The notes under the pieces: model-generated | What the model was told of the DNA's origin: nothing | The model's input: the letters and a program-made list of their open reading frames with translations, nothing else | Databases searched by the model: none | Assembly (NCBI RefSeq): GCF_021147775.1 | Contig: NZ_JAGTPK010000005.1 | Span: forward strand, 62,001-126,000 | DNA: 64,000 nucleotides | Origin: Pseudomonas californiensis | GTDB taxonomy: Bacteria; Pseudomonadota; Gammaproteobacteria; Pseudomonadales; Pseudomonadaceae | Direction of reading: 5' to 3' | Shown here: positions 51,006 to 59,629 of the stretch, piece by piece | Position numbering within the stretch: the stretch's first letter is position 1 | How the letters are laid out: each line of letters begins with the position of its first letter | Translations under genes and position numbers: made by a program

Positions 51006-51006
51006 G

Positions 51007-51100
51007 GGGCGCTCCCCGCTGTTTGCGAAAGGGGCGGTACATCCGCTGAAGATGTATCGCTCCTGCTTCAGCATTCGCCAGCAAGCTCGCATCCCACAGA
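51007..51100 (+). repeat. REP-like repeat copy B after hisC
   Basis: GGGCGCTCCCCGCTGTTTGC leads into a hairpin (GCGGTACATC with GATGTATCGC) and a REP-like tail (CCAGCAAGCTCGCATCCCAC). The same order is found at 51735-51830 and, more diverged, at 9955-10110. Confidence 0.6.
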
Positions 51101-51734
51101 TTCTGAAGCCCTGAAGTGGCAGATTCTATGGTATCGGAAAAGTCCTCAAGCCACTTTTGACGGGTATCCGCTCTGGTTTTTTAACAGGGCGAACGCTACT
51201 CAAGCTATTTTCCGCGCCAGGATGACCACTGCCTGAGTGATCCTGAAAACTGTGTTTTCTTCGTTGTTCATAAGACGACTTCCACGCGGCCGTCTGGATG
51301 CCCGCCCGGCGGCGTTCCGTTTGCTGACGAAGAGACAAGCATGTTCTCTGAAGATGCAGGTTGCATATCGGCTCAGCGATCAGAATCAAAAAAAGCCCAG
51401 CCACGGCAAACAGCGCCTTTCTACCCCGATAGCCGCCACACCGCAGAACGCGACGCAAGGTGCAGGCTGAGTTCTGGCGCTGATCCGGGGGGCAATCGGC
51501 ATGGATGCCGATTGAGCTGCACCGGGCCATGGAGGGCCCGTTGCAGCGACCACCGGATCAGTGTCAGGACGAAGGAATCCGCCGCAGGCGGACCCAACCG
51601 GAGCCTGGGGCTTTGCCCACTTTGGCCCCATCAAAGTGGGTCGCCGAGGGGCGAAAAGGTGACCTGAGCCGAGCGTTCATCCAACTGAATCCACAGTCCC
51701 GAACGGCCAAAACAAAAGCCATACAAGCGAGCCG
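51101..51734. other. Non-coding stretch between hisC repeat and algW repeat
   Basis: No convincing gene. Several short frames (for instance 51237-51470 and 51505-51909 on plus, 51126-51530 on minus) have Arg/Ser-rich, low-complexity translations and no ribosome-binding site, as in the spurious small 'proteins' annotated in Pseudomonas repeats. A shorter copy of the repeat core (GGCGTTCCGTTTGCTGACGA and TCTGAAGATGCAGG) occurs at 51293-51370. A conserved-looking GC-rich block with CCCACTTTGGCCCCATC and its near-inverse CAAAGTGGGTCGCC around 51617-51646 can form a hairpin. Confidence 0.55.
51293..51370 (+). repeat. REP-like repeat copy D (partial) inside the gap
   Basis: GCCCGGCGGCGTTCCGTTTG followed by CTGACGAAGAGAC and TCTGAAGATGCAGGTTGC parallels the first half of copy C; the REP tail is missing. 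Confidence 0.45.
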
Positions 51735-51830
51735 GGCGGCGCTCCGCTTGCTCGCGAAAAGATGGGTACATCCGTTGAAGATGTATCGCCCGTGTTTCAG
51801 CCTTCGCCAGCAAGCTGGCTCCCATGTGGG
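51735..51830 (+). repeat. REP-like repeat copy C before the algW 3' end
   Basis: GGCGGCGCTCCGCTTGCTCG, then the hairpin GGGTACATC/GATGTATCGCCC and the tail CCAGCAAGCTGGCTCCCATG. Similarity to copy B is evident by eye. It lies just after the algW stop (on the minus strand). Confidence 0.6.
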
Positions 51831-51840
51831 GCGACCTGGA

Positions 51841-53001
51841 TCACTCCGGATTTGCGGCCGCTGCTGGGGCTGGTGGTGGGCGCAAGCCCACTTCTGCGTT
51901 CAGGCGTAATTCCTTGCCGTTGCGCATTACATCAATGGCAACCTTGTCCTTGGGCTTGGTACGAGCCACCTGATTCATGGAGCGTCGGCCATCGCCAGCG
52001 GGTTCTCCGTTGATGCTCAGGATCACATCGCCCAACTGCAAGCCGGCCTTTTGCGCCGGGCCGTCACGAAATACGCCAGCGACAACAATGCCCGGACGGT
52101 CTTTCAAGCCGAAGGATTCGGCCAGCTCCGGGGTCAGCGGTTGAACTTCTATGCCCAGCCAGCCACGAATGACCTGACCGTGTTCGATGATCGATTTCAT
52201 GACATCCATCGCCAGTTTGGTAGGGATGGCAAAACCGATACCCTGTGACCCGCCGGACTTGGAGAAAATCGCTGTGTTGATGCCGATCAGGTTGCCGGTG
52301 GCATCTACCAGGGCGCCGCCCGAGTTGCCTGGGTTGATCGCGGCATCGGTCTGAATGAAGTCTTCGTAGGTGTTGAGGCCGAGCTGGTTACGGCCCGTGG
52401 CACTTATGATACCCATGGTGACGGTCTGGCCGACACCGAACGGGTTGCCGATGGCCAGAGCGACGTCGCCGATGCGGATGCCGTCGGAGCGGGCGATAGT
52501 GATGGCGGGCAGGTTCTTGATGTCGATTTTCAGCACCGCGAGATCGGTCTCGGGATCGTTACCGATCACTCGGGCAATGGTCTCGCGGCCATCTTTGAGC
52601 GCTACCACAATCTGGTCCGCTCCAATGGTGACGTGATTGTTGGTCAGCAAGTAGCCTTCCGGGCTCATGATCACGCCCGAGCCGAGGCTGGACTCCATGC
52701 GCCGTTGCTTGGGCGTGTTGTCACCGAAGAAACGCCGGAACTGCGGGTCTTCAAACAGCGGGTTGCTGCCTTTGTTGACCATCTTGGTGGTATAGAGGTT
52801 GACCACCGCAGGGGCCGCCGCGATAACCGCATCCGCGTAGGACGTAGGACCCTGCATGACGTTGGTGGTCTGCGGTGCCTGTTGCAGATTGACATCCAGG
52901 CTCGGCAGGCCGACCCATTGCGGATAGCGCTGAATGATCAGCAGGGCGATAAGCACGCCAGCCAGCAACGGCCAGCCGAAAAAGCGCAGTGCCTTGAGCA
53001 T
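51841..53001 (-). CDS. algW: Periplasmic serine protease AlgW (DegS-like)
   Basis: 386-residue membrane-anchored HtrA-family protease with one PDZ domain. An N-terminal anchor (~8-24) is followed by the protease with His123 (NNHVTIG), Asp153 (ETDLAVLKID) and Ser227 (PGNSGGALVD), and PDZ from ~285. One PDZ domain fits AlgW and not MucD. In P. aeruginosa AlgW cleaves MucA to free the sigma factor AlgU under envelope stress. ATG 53001 matches the family; the frame extends 32 codons further upstream but that part overlaps the divergent promoter region. Confidence 0.92.
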   Translation of the reverse strand: MLKALRFFGWPLLAGVLIALLIIQRYPQWVGLPSLDVNLQQAPQTTNVMQGPTSYADAVIAAAPAVVNLYTTKMVNKGSNPLFEDPQFRRFFGDNTPKQRRMESSLGSGVIMSPEGYLLTNNHVTIGADQIVVALKDGRETIARVIGNDPETDLAVLKIDIKNLPAITIARSDGIRIGDVALAIGNPFGVGQTVTMGIISATGRNQLGLNTYEDFIQTDAAINPGNSGGALVDATGNLIGINTAIFSKSGGSQGIGFAIPTKLAMDVMKSIIEHGQVIRGWLGIEVQPLTPELAESFGLKDRPGIVVAGVFRDGPAQKAGLQLGDVILSINGEPAGDGRRSMNQVARTKPKDKVAIDVMRNGKELRLNAEVGLRPPPAPAAAANPE

Positions 53002-53112
53002 TGAACAAGTCCTGGTGGTTTCGGGCGCAGAAGTTTTTACCGCGGGTGCGCCATAATGGCGGGCATTATACGAGTACAAAGCAGCTCTGAACTGCATATT
53101 TAGGAGTCTTTT

Positions 53113-53871
53113 ATGGCTGTTGCCCTGACCACCCTGGTTGAAGAAGCCGACCGCTATCTCAGCAGTGCCCGCATCCAGGATTACTGCCCCAACGGATTAC
53201 AGGTCGAAGGCCGTCCACAGGTGATGCGTATCGTCAGTGGCGTCACTGCCAGTCAGGCCCTGCTGGATGCAGCAGTCGAGGCGCAGGCTGATCTGATTCT
53301 GGTGCACCACGGCTATTTCTGGAAGGGTGAAAATCCCTGTGTGGTGGGCATGAAACAACGACGTCTCAAGACATTGTTGAAACATGACATCAGTCTGTTG
53401 GCCTATCACCTGCCATTGGATGTGCATCCCGAGGTGGGTAATAACGTGCAGCTGGCTCGCCAGTTGGACATCACCGTCGAAGGCCCGCTGGATCCTGAAA
53501 ATGCCCGTATTGTCGGCCTGATAGGTTCTCTTGCCGAGCCCATGACGCCTCGCGATTTCGCTCGCCGTGTCCAGGAAGCGCTTGGGCGTGAGCCGCTGTT
53601 GGTCGAAGGCAGTCAGATGATCCGCCGCGTGGGATGGTGCACGGGGGGCGGGCAGGGTTATATCGATCAGGCCGTGCAGGAGGGCGTCGATCTGTTTCTC
53701 AGTGGCGAGGCGTCGGAGCAGACCTTTCACAGTGCTCGTGAAAATGACATCAGCTTCATTGCTGCCGGGCATCACGCCACTGAAGGTTATGGCGTTCAGG
53801 CTTTGGGGGATTACCTGGCGCGACGTTTCGCGCTGGAACACCTGTTCATCGATTGTCCAAATCCGATCTGA
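53113..53871 (+). CDS. Nif3-like dinuclear metal-centre protein (DUF34, YbgI)
   Basis: 252-residue DUF34/Nif3 family protein. The metal-ligand motif LVHHGYFWKGE (~63-73), YHLPLDVHPEVGNN, and GHHATEGYGVQALGDYL near the C-terminus are conserved. The family forms a hexameric toroid; proposed roles include GTP cyclohydrolase-like or metal-handling functions but none is settled. AGGAGTC lies before the ATG; divergent from algW. Confidence 0.9.
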   Translation: MAVALTTLVEEADRYLSSARIQDYCPNGLQVEGRPQVMRIVSGVTASQALLDAAVEAQADLILVHHGYFWKGENPCVVGMKQRRLKTLLKHDISLLAYHLPLDVHPEVGNNVQLARQLDITVEGPLDPENARIVGLIGSLAEPMTPRDFARRVQEALGREPLLVEGSQMIRRVGWCTGGGQGYIDQAVQEGVDLFLSGEASEQTFHSARENDISFIAAGHHATEGYGVQALGDYLARRFALEHLFIDCPNPI

Positions 53872-53895
53872 CGATGCAAACAGCGGGGAATATAC

Positions 53896-53914
53896 ATAGA
53901 TCGTTTCGATCTAT
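53896..53914. promoter_or_regulatory. Perfect 19-bp inverted repeat upstream of cysD
   Basis: ATAGATCG and CGATCTAT flank a TTT spacer. It starts 25 bp after the DUF34 stop and ends 110 bp before cysD. It could be a dimeric operator or a short hairpin; no T-run follows. Confidence 0.5.
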
Positions 53915-53928
53915 CAGCTCCGCTGAAT

Positions 53929-53940
53929 CGCGATATCGCG
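53929..53940. promoter_or_regulatory. 12-bp perfect palindrome upstream of cysD
   Basis: CGCGATATCGCG lies 84 bp before cysD and 14 bp after the other inverted repeat. Together they frame the likely promoter area (TTAAAGT at 53945-53951 is a possible -10). Confidence 0.45.
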
Positions 53941-54024
53941 CATGTTAAAGTGTGCGGCTCGAATACGGCCCGCAGGCCGCCCCGGGGTTTCCCGGTCCAT
54001 AACGAACGCAATCCGTGAGTAACC

Positions 54025-54942
54025 ATGGTTGACAAACTGACGCATCTGAAACAGCTGGAGGCGGAAAGCATCCACATCATCCGCGAGGTCGCCGCCGAGT
54101 TCGATAACCCGGTGATGCTGTACTCGATCGGCAAGGATTCGGCCGTGATGTTGCACCTGGCACGCAAGGCCTTCTTCCCGGGCAAATTGCCGTTCCCTGT
54201 GATGCATGTCGATACCCGCTGGAAATTCCAGGAAATGTACAGCTTCCGCGACAAGATGGTCGAGGAAATGGGGCTGGATCTGATCACCCACGTCAACCCT
54301 GATGGTGTGGCGCAGGGCATCAACCCGTTCACTCACGGCAGTGCCAAGCACACCGATATCATGAAGACCGAGGGCCTTAAACAGGCACTCGACAAACATG
54401 GTTTCGATGCCGCCTTTGGTGGTGCGCGTCGCGATGAAGAGAAATCCCGCGCCAAAGAGCGTGTGTACTCGTTCCGCGACAGCAAACACCGCTGGGACCC
54501 AAAGAACCAGCGTCCGGAGTTGTGGAACGTCTATAACGGCAACGTCAACAAAGGCGAGTCGATTCGCGTGTTCCCGCTGTCCAACTGGACCGAGCTGGAC
54601 ATCTGGCAATACATCTACCTTGAAGGTATCCCGATCGTGCCGCTGTACTTCGCGGCCGAGCGTGATGTCATCGAGAAAAACGGCACGTTGATCATGATCG
54701 ACGACGACCGCATCCTTGAACACCTCACTGACGAGGAAAAGGCGCGCATCGTCAAGAAGAAGGTCCGGTTCCGTACACTCGGTTGCTACCCGCTGACGGG
54801 TGCGGTCGAGTCCGAAGCGACCAGCCTGACTGACATCATTCAGGAAATGCTGCTGACGCGAACTTCCGAACGTCAGGGCCGTGTCATCGACCATGATGGC
54901 GCCGGTTCGATGGAAGAAAAGAAACGTCAGGGTTATTTCTAA
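54025..54942 (+). CDS. cysD: Sulfate adenylyltransferase subunit 2
   Basis: 305-residue PP-loop (ATP pyrophosphatase) subunit that forms APS from ATP and sulfate, driven by CysN GTP hydrolysis. [18 protein letters not shown] (~33-50) is the nucleotide loop, and [14 protein letters not shown] and [11 protein letters not shown] are conserved further on. First gene of cysD-cysNC, with 10 bp to cysNC. Confidence 0.97.
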   Translation: MVDKLTHLKQLEAESIHIIREVAAEFDNPVMLYSIGKDSAVMLHLARKAFFPGKLPFPVMHVDTRWKFQEMYSFRDKMVEEMGLDLITHVNPDGVAQGINPFTHGSAKHTDIMKTEGLKQALDKHGFDAAFGGARRDEEKSRAKERVYSFRDSKHRWDPKNQRPELWNVYNGNVNKGESIRVFPLSNWTELDIWQYIYLEGIPIVPLYFAAERDVIEKNGTLIMIDDDRILEHLTDEEKARIVKKKVRFRTLGCYPLTGAVESEATSLTDIIQEMLLTRTSERQGRVIDHDGAGSMEEKKRQGYF

Positions 54943-54952
54943 GAGGTGTCAC

Positions 54953-56851
54953 ATGTCGCATCAATCTGATTTGATCAGCGAGGACATCCTCGCCTATCTG
55001 GGCCAGCACGAACGCAAGGAAATGCTGCGCTTCCTGACCTGCGGCAACGTCGACGACGGCAAGAGCACGCTGATCGGCCGCCTGCTGCACGATTCCAAGA
55101 TGATCTACGAAGATCATCTGGAAGCCATTACCCGCGATTCCAAGAAGTCCGGTACCACTGGTGAAGAGGTCGACCTGGCATTGCTGGTTGACGGTCTGCA
55201 GGCCGAGCGTGAGCAGGGCATCACGATCGACGTTGCCTACCGGTATTTCTCTACTGCCAAGCGCAAGTTCATCATTGCCGATACTCCGGGCCACGAGCAG
55301 TACACCCGCAACATGGCCACCGGTGCGTCGACCTGCGACCTGGCGATCATTCTTGTGGACGCGCGTTACGGCGTGCAGACCCAGACTCGCCGTCACAGCT
55401 ACATCGCCTCGCTGCTGGGCATCAAACACATCGTGGTCGCCATCAACAAGATGGACCTCAACGGTTTCGATGAAAGCGTGTTCGAGTCCATCAAGGCCGA
55501 TTACCTGAAGTTTGCCGAGGGTATCGCTTTCAAGCCAACCACCATGGCCTTTGTGCCGATGTCGGCGCTCAAGGGCGATAACGTGGTGAACAAGAGCGAG
55601 CGTTCGCCCTGGTACGCCGGTCAGTCGTTGATGGAAATTCTCGAAACGGTGGAAATCGCCAGCGACCGCAATTACGCGGACCTGCGGTTCCCGGTTCAGT
55701 ACGTCAATCGTCCGAACCTCAACTTTCGTGGTTTTGCCGGCACCCTGGCCAGCGGTATCGTGCACAAGGGCGACGAAGTCGTGGTGCTGCCGTCGGGCAA
55801 GAGCAGCCGCGTCAAGTCCATCGTTACCTACGAAGGTGAGCTGGAGCAGGCCGGTCCAGGTCAGGCTGTGACCCTCACCATGGAAGACGAGATCGACATC
55901 TCCCGTGGCGACCTGCTGGTGCATGCTGACAATATTCCACAAGTCAGCGATGCATTCGATGCCATGCTGGTCTGGATGGCTGAAGAGCCGATGCTGCCGG
56001 GCAAGAAATATGACATCAAGCGGGCCACCAGCTACGTGCCTGGTTCGATTGCCAGCATTACCCATCGCGTGGACGTCAACACGTTGCTCGAAGGTCCTGC
56101 CAGTTCGCTGCAACTGAACGAGATTGGCCGCGTCAAGGTCAGCCTGGATTCAGCCATCGCCCTGGACGGTTACGACAGCAACCGCACTACCGGCTCGTTC
56201 ATCGTCATCGATCGTTTGACCAACGGCACTGTGGCGGCGGGCATGATCATCGCCAAGCCGGTCGGCGGTGCATGTGCCAGTCATCATGGCGAGCTGGCTC
56301 ACGTCGCTACTGAGGAGCGCGCGCAGCGCTTCGGCCAGCAACCGGCAACCGTACTGTTCAGTGGTTTGTCAGGTGCAGGCAAAAGCACGCTGGCGTATGC
56401 GGTGGAGCGCAAGCTGTTCGACATGGGGCGTGCGGTGTATGTGCTGGACGGTCAGAACCTGCGTCATGACCTGAACAAGGGGCTGCCACAGGATCGCGCC
56501 GGACGTACCGAAAACTGGCGTCGTGCTGCACACGTGGCGCGTCAGTTCAACGAGGCCGGCCTGATTACATTGGCGGCGTTCGTCGCGCCGGATGCCTACG
56601 GTCGTGAACAGGCCAAGGCGCTGATCGGTACCGAACGTCTACTGACCGTCTATGTCCAGGCATCGCCTGCAGTCTGTCGTGAACGAGACCCACAGGGCCT
56701 GTATGCCGCCGATGGCGACAACATTCCGGGTGAGTCCTTCCCTTACGACGTGCCGCTCAACGCTGATCTGGTTATCGACACGCAGACGCTGACTGTCGAA
56801 GACGGCGTCAAGCAGGTCCTGGAGCTGTTGCGCAGTCGCGGTGCGATCTGA
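54953..56851 (+). CDS. cysNC: Bifunctional sulfate adenylyltransferase subunit 1 / APS kinase
   Basis: 632-residue fusion. The N-terminal GTPase (CysN, ~1-445) has G1 GNVDDGKST (31-39), G3 [12 protein letters not shown] and G4 NKMD; the C-terminal APS kinase (CysC, ~460-632) has P-loop GLSGAGKS (471-478) and [13 protein letters not shown]. It produces PAPS. ATG 54953 follows GAGGTGTC; an upstream frame within cysD is not used. Followed by two terminators. Confidence 0.97.
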   Translation: MSHQSDLISEDILAYLGQHERKEMLRFLTCGNVDDGKSTLIGRLLHDSKMIYEDHLEAITRDSKKSGTTGEEVDLALLVDGLQAEREQGITIDVAYRYFSTAKRKFIIADTPGHEQYTRNMATGASTCDLAIILVDARYGVQTQTRRHSYIASLLGIKHIVVAINKMDLNGFDESVFESIKADYLKFAEGIAFKPTTMAFVPMSALKGDNVVNKSERSPWYAGQSLMEILETVEIASDRNYADLRFPVQYVNRPNLNFRGFAGTLASGIVHKGDEVVVLPSGKSSRVKSIVTYEGELEQAGPGQAVTLTMEDEIDISRGDLLVHADNIPQVSDAFDAMLVWMAEEPMLPGKKYDIKRATSYVPGSIASITHRVDVNTLLEGPASSLQLNEIGRVKVSLDSAIALDGYDSNRTTGSFIVIDRLTNGTVAAGMIIAKPVGGACASHHGELAHVATEERAQRFGQQPATVLFSGLSGAGKSTLAYAVERKLFDMGRAVYVLDGQNLRHDLNKGLPQDRAGRTENWRRAAHVARQFNEAGLITLAAFVAPDAYGREQAKALIGTERLLTVYVQASPAVCRERDPQGLYAADGDNIPGESFPYDVPLNADLVIDTQTLTVEDGVKQVLELLRSRGAI

Positions 56852-56878
56852 TGTAACGGCTGCAACGTTGTGACAACG

Positions 56879-56916
56879 CCCCGGCAGAGCCTGAATCCTG
56901 CCGGGGTTTTTGTTTT
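56879..56916 (+). terminator. Intrinsic terminator of cysD-cysNC
   Basis: CCCCGGCAG (56879-56887) and CTGCCGGGG (56898-56906) pair over 9 bp, loop 10 nt, followed by TTTTTGTTTT. Confidence 0.9.
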
Positions 56917-56927
56917 CCACAGGCATG

Positions 56928-56963
56928 AAAAAACCCGTCATTCGCTTCCAATGACGGGTTTTT
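56928..56963. terminator. Bidirectional terminator between cysNC and yhcB
   Basis: AAAAACCCGTCATT and AATGACGGGTTTTT pair perfectly over 14 bp around a 7-nt loop (56943-56949), with a T-run on each strand. It can stop both cysNC read-through and the minus-strand yhcB transcript. Confidence 0.92.
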
Positions 56964-56981
56964 CGTGTGGCTGGCCGGGCG

Positions 56982-57416
56982 TTACTTCTTCAGGCCATAG
57001 TGCTCGTCAAGCATACCTGGAGTATCAGGCGACTTTGGCGCGTAATCCTTGGGGGCTTCGCTGTGACGTGGTGGCGTCAGGCGGTCGCGTGGAGCCTGAT
57101 TGGCCGGCGGATGCAGGGCGGCCAGCAGACGTTGACGGGTCAACTCATCAAGGGCCAGACGGTTGGCGCCCTCGGCAAGGTGTTCCTGAACATCCTGATA
57201 ACTTTGCGACAGTTTCTGTACCAGGTTAGCCGTGCTGTTGAAGTGAGTGACCACCTCGTTCTGATAGGTATCGAAGCGCTCCTGAATATCATTCAACTGG
57301 CGCTGGGTGCTATTCGGAACGGTGTTGGGCAACAGACGTGCGACCAGGAAACCAATGACGACACCGGCAACCAGGGCGAGAGTCGGCAACAACCAAACTA
57401 AGAGCGAGTGTTCCAC
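56982..57416 (-). CDS. yhcB: YhcB family protein (DUF1043)
   Basis: 144-residue protein with an N-terminal membrane helix (LLVWLLPTLALVAGVVIGFLVA, ~4-25) and a cytoplasmic coiled coil (~30-90), followed by a Pro-rich tail (PPANQAPRDRLTPPRHSEAP). YhcB/ZapG proteins link divisome and elongasome and affect envelope precursor flow. The start is GTG with AGGAAGGA upstream. Alone in its operon. Confidence 0.9.
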   Translation of the reverse strand: MEHSLLVWLLPTLALVAGVVIGFLVARLLPNTVPNSTQRQLNDIQERFDTYQNEVVTHFNSTANLVQKLSQSYQDVQEHLAEGANRLALDELTRQRLLAALHPPANQAPRDRLTPPRHSEAPKDYAPKSPDTPGMLDEHYGLKK

Positions 57417-57561
57417 GAGTCCTTCCTCTATAAACGGCTTTGCTTTACGTTAACGGCTCGAACCTGCGCTGTATACCCGCGACGTGTCGTAGATATGCCA
57501 GCCACAGACATTCAGCTAGACGAGTCGACCCATTTCGAGGTCACGGAGTTCTTTTTTGCTC

Positions 57562-58191
57562 ATGCGTGAAACCCCTGTATTCATCGACGGCCCAGAGGGC
57601 CAACTCGAAGCACTTTATCAGGACGTGCCCAATGCCCGGGGCATCGCACTGATCTGCCATCCTAACCCGATCCAGGGCGGAACGATGCTCAATAAAGTCG
57701 TCTCTACGTTGCAGCGCACCGCGCGAGACGAGTCTTTGATCACGTTGCGCTTCAATTATCGCGGTGTTGGCGCCAGCGCTGGCACCTCCGTTGCCGGTCC
57801 CGGCGAGATCGATGACGCGCAGGCAGCTGCGACTTGGCTGCGTGCTCAGCATCCCGATTTACCTCTGACCCTGTTCGGCTTTTCCTTCGGCGGATATGTC
57901 GCAGCCAATCTGGGTGGTCGCCTTGAAGCGAAGGGCGAACAGCTCAAGCATCTGTTCCTGATTGCGGCGGCCGCGTCACGCCTGCAGGACCACAGTGTGT
58001 TGCCGCAAAACTGTCCGTTGACGATCATTCAGCCCGAAACCGACGAAGTCATCGACCCGGAAATGGTTTACGCATGGTCTGCTGCGCTGCAACGTCCCCA
58101 TGAGCTGCTGAAAGTGGCAGAATGCGGACACTTTTTTCACGGCAAGCTGACCGATCTGAAAGACCTGATCCTGCCGCGACTCTCCAATTGA
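57562..58191 (+). CDS. Alpha/beta hydrolase (YjfP/dienelactone hydrolase-like)
   Basis: 209-residue hydrolase with nucleophile elbow GFSFGGYVAANLG (~111-123), GVGASAG near the oxyanion hole and a C-terminal CGHFFHGK that gives the catalytic His. Resembles proteins annotated as 'alpha/beta superfamily hydrolase, KANL2-like'. Substrate unknown. ATG 57562 follows a G-rich stretch; an earlier TTG is not used. It abuts the trpS frame. Confidence 0.82.
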   Translation: MRETPVFIDGPEGQLEALYQDVPNARGIALICHPNPIQGGTMLNKVVSTLQRTARDESLITLRFNYRGVGASAGTSVAGPGEIDDAQAAATWLRAQHPDLPLTLFGFSFGGYVAANLGGRLEAKGEQLKHLFLIAAAASRLQDHSVLPQNCPLTIIQPETDEVIDPEMVYAWSAALQRPHELLKVAECGHFFHGKLTDLKDLILPRLSN

Positions 58192-58218
58192 TTGCAGCCC
58201 ATAGATAAGCGACCTGCC

Positions 58219-59568
58219 ATGACCATTCGTATCCTGACCGGTATCACGACTACCGGCACTCCCCATCTGGGCAACTATGCGGGCGCTATTCGCCCGGCGA
58301 TCGTCGCCAGTCGTCAGAGCGACGTCGACTCATTCTATTTTCTGGCCGACTACCACGCCCTGATCAAATGCGATGACCCGCTGCGTATTCAACGCTCGCG
58401 TCTGGAAATCGCAGCGACCTGGCTGGCAGCAGGGCTGGACGTTGAGCGCGTGACCTTTTATCGCCAGTCCGACATCCCGGAAATTCCGGAGCTGACGTGG
58501 CTGCTGACGTGTGTGGCAGCCAAGGGGCTGCTCAATCGTGCGCACGCTTACAAGGCGTCGGTGGACAAGAATGTCGAAACGGGCGAAGACCCGGATGCTG
58601 GCATTACCATGGGCCTCTACAGTTATCCGGTGCTGATGGCAGCGGACATTCTGATGTTCAATGCCCATCAGGTCCCGGTTGGCCGTGACCAGATCCAGCA
58701 CGTCGAAATGGCGCGTGACATCGGCCAGCGTTTCAACCATTTGTTCGGCAAGGGCAAGGAATTCTTTGTCATGCCCGAAGCGCTCATCGAGGAGAGTGTT
58801 GCCACGTTGCCCGGTCTGGACGGTCGCAAGATGTCCAAGAGCTACGACAACACCATCCCGTTGTTCAGTGGTGCCAAGGAAATGAAGGACGCTATCTCCC
58901 GTATCGTCACTGACTCCCGTGCGCCGGGCGAAGCCAAGGATCCGGACAACTCACACCTGTTCACCCTTTACCAGGCGTTCTCGACCCCTGAGCAATGCGC
59001 TGAGTTCCGCTCTGACTTGCTGCAAGGCCTGGGTTGGGGTGAAGCCAAGTCGCGCCTGTTCAGCGTACTGGATGCCCAGTTGGGTGAAGCGCGCGATAAA
59101 TATCATGGCTTGATCGAGCGCCCCGCCGACCTGGAAGACATTCTGCTGACAGGCGCCGAGAAAGCTCGTCGTGTTGCCACGCCTTTCCTTGAGGAGCTGC
59201 GCGAAGCAGTGGGTTTGCGTTCTTTCCGCTCGGTCGTGCAAAGCGCTGATGCCGGCAAGAAAAAAGCCGCCAAAGGCGCGCGGTTCGTCAGTTTCCGTGA
59301 GGACGACGGCAGTTTCCGTTTCCGCTTGCTGGCGGCTGATGGTGAGCAACTGCTGCTGTCGCGCACCTTTGCCGACGGCAAGGCCGCAGGTGCGGTCAGC
59401 AAGCAGTTGCAGCAGGGTGGCGAGCTGGACCTGCGTGCTGAAGGCGAGCACTTTACCTTGTGGCTGGACGGTGCATGTGTGGCCGAAAGCCCGGTGTTTG
59501 TCGACGCTGCGGCGCGGGACAGCGCCATTGAAACTCTCAAGCAGGCGCTCGCTCCTCAACAGGACTGA
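58219..59568 (+). CDS. trpS: Tryptophanyl-tRNA synthetase with C-terminal YegP-like domain
   Basis: 449-residue class I synthetase charging tRNA-Trp. Class I motifs are TGTPHLGNYAGA (HIGH-like, ~12-23) and KMSKSYDN (KMSKS). E. coli TrpS is 334 residues; the extra C-terminal ~100 residues (from ~350: RFVSFREDDGSFRFRLL, then FTLWLDGACVAESPVFVDAA) contain two similar units resembling the YegP/DUF1508 repeat, joined by a Lys/Ala linker (DAGKKKAAKGA). The extension is in frame and no frameshift is seen. ATG 58219 is the family start; a TTG 27 nt upstream is not used. Confidence 0.93.
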   Translation: MTIRILTGITTTGTPHLGNYAGAIRPAIVASRQSDVDSFYFLADYHALIKCDDPLRIQRSRLEIAATWLAAGLDVERVTFYRQSDIPEIPELTWLLTCVAAKGLLNRAHAYKASVDKNVETGEDPDAGITMGLYSYPVLMAADILMFNAHQVPVGRDQIQHVEMARDIGQRFNHLFGKGKEFFVMPEALIEESVATLPGLDGRKMSKSYDNTIPLFSGAKEMKDAISRIVTDSRAPGEAKDPDNSHLFTLYQAFSTPEQCAEFRSDLLQGLGWGEAKSRLFSVLDAQLGEARDKYHGLIERPADLEDILLTGAEKARRVATPFLEELREAVGLRSFRSVVQSADAGKKKAAKGARFVSFREDDGSFRFRLLAADGEQLLLSRTFADGKAAGAVSKQLQQGGELDLRAEGEHFTLWLDGACVAESPVFVDAAARDSAIETLKQALAPQQD

Positions 59569-59581
59569 TTGCCATTCCCTG

Positions 59582-59612
59582 GGGTCGTCGCTACAGTGAC
59601 GGCCCGTTTTTG
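59582..59612 (+). terminator. Intrinsic terminator after trpS
   Basis: GGGTCGTC (59582-59589) and GACGGCCC (59598-59605) pair over 8 bp (one G-U), loop 8 nt, followed by GTTTTTGTT. Confidence 0.8.
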
Positions 59613-59629
59613 TTGCCTTGCTAACGAAT

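Noticed and set aside
49881..51092. 403-codon minus-strand frame antisense to hisC
   Set aside because: Lies wholly opposite hisC and the repeat; no family resemblance.
51237..51909. Small plus-strand frames in the hisC-algW gap that could be new short proteins
   Set aside because: They are Arg/Ser-rich, lie in the dispersed repeat, lack ribosome-binding sites and resemble spurious repeat translations.
54884..56113. 409-codon minus-strand frame antisense to cysNC
   Set aside because: Shadow frame opposite a clear CysN GTPase; no start context or domain.
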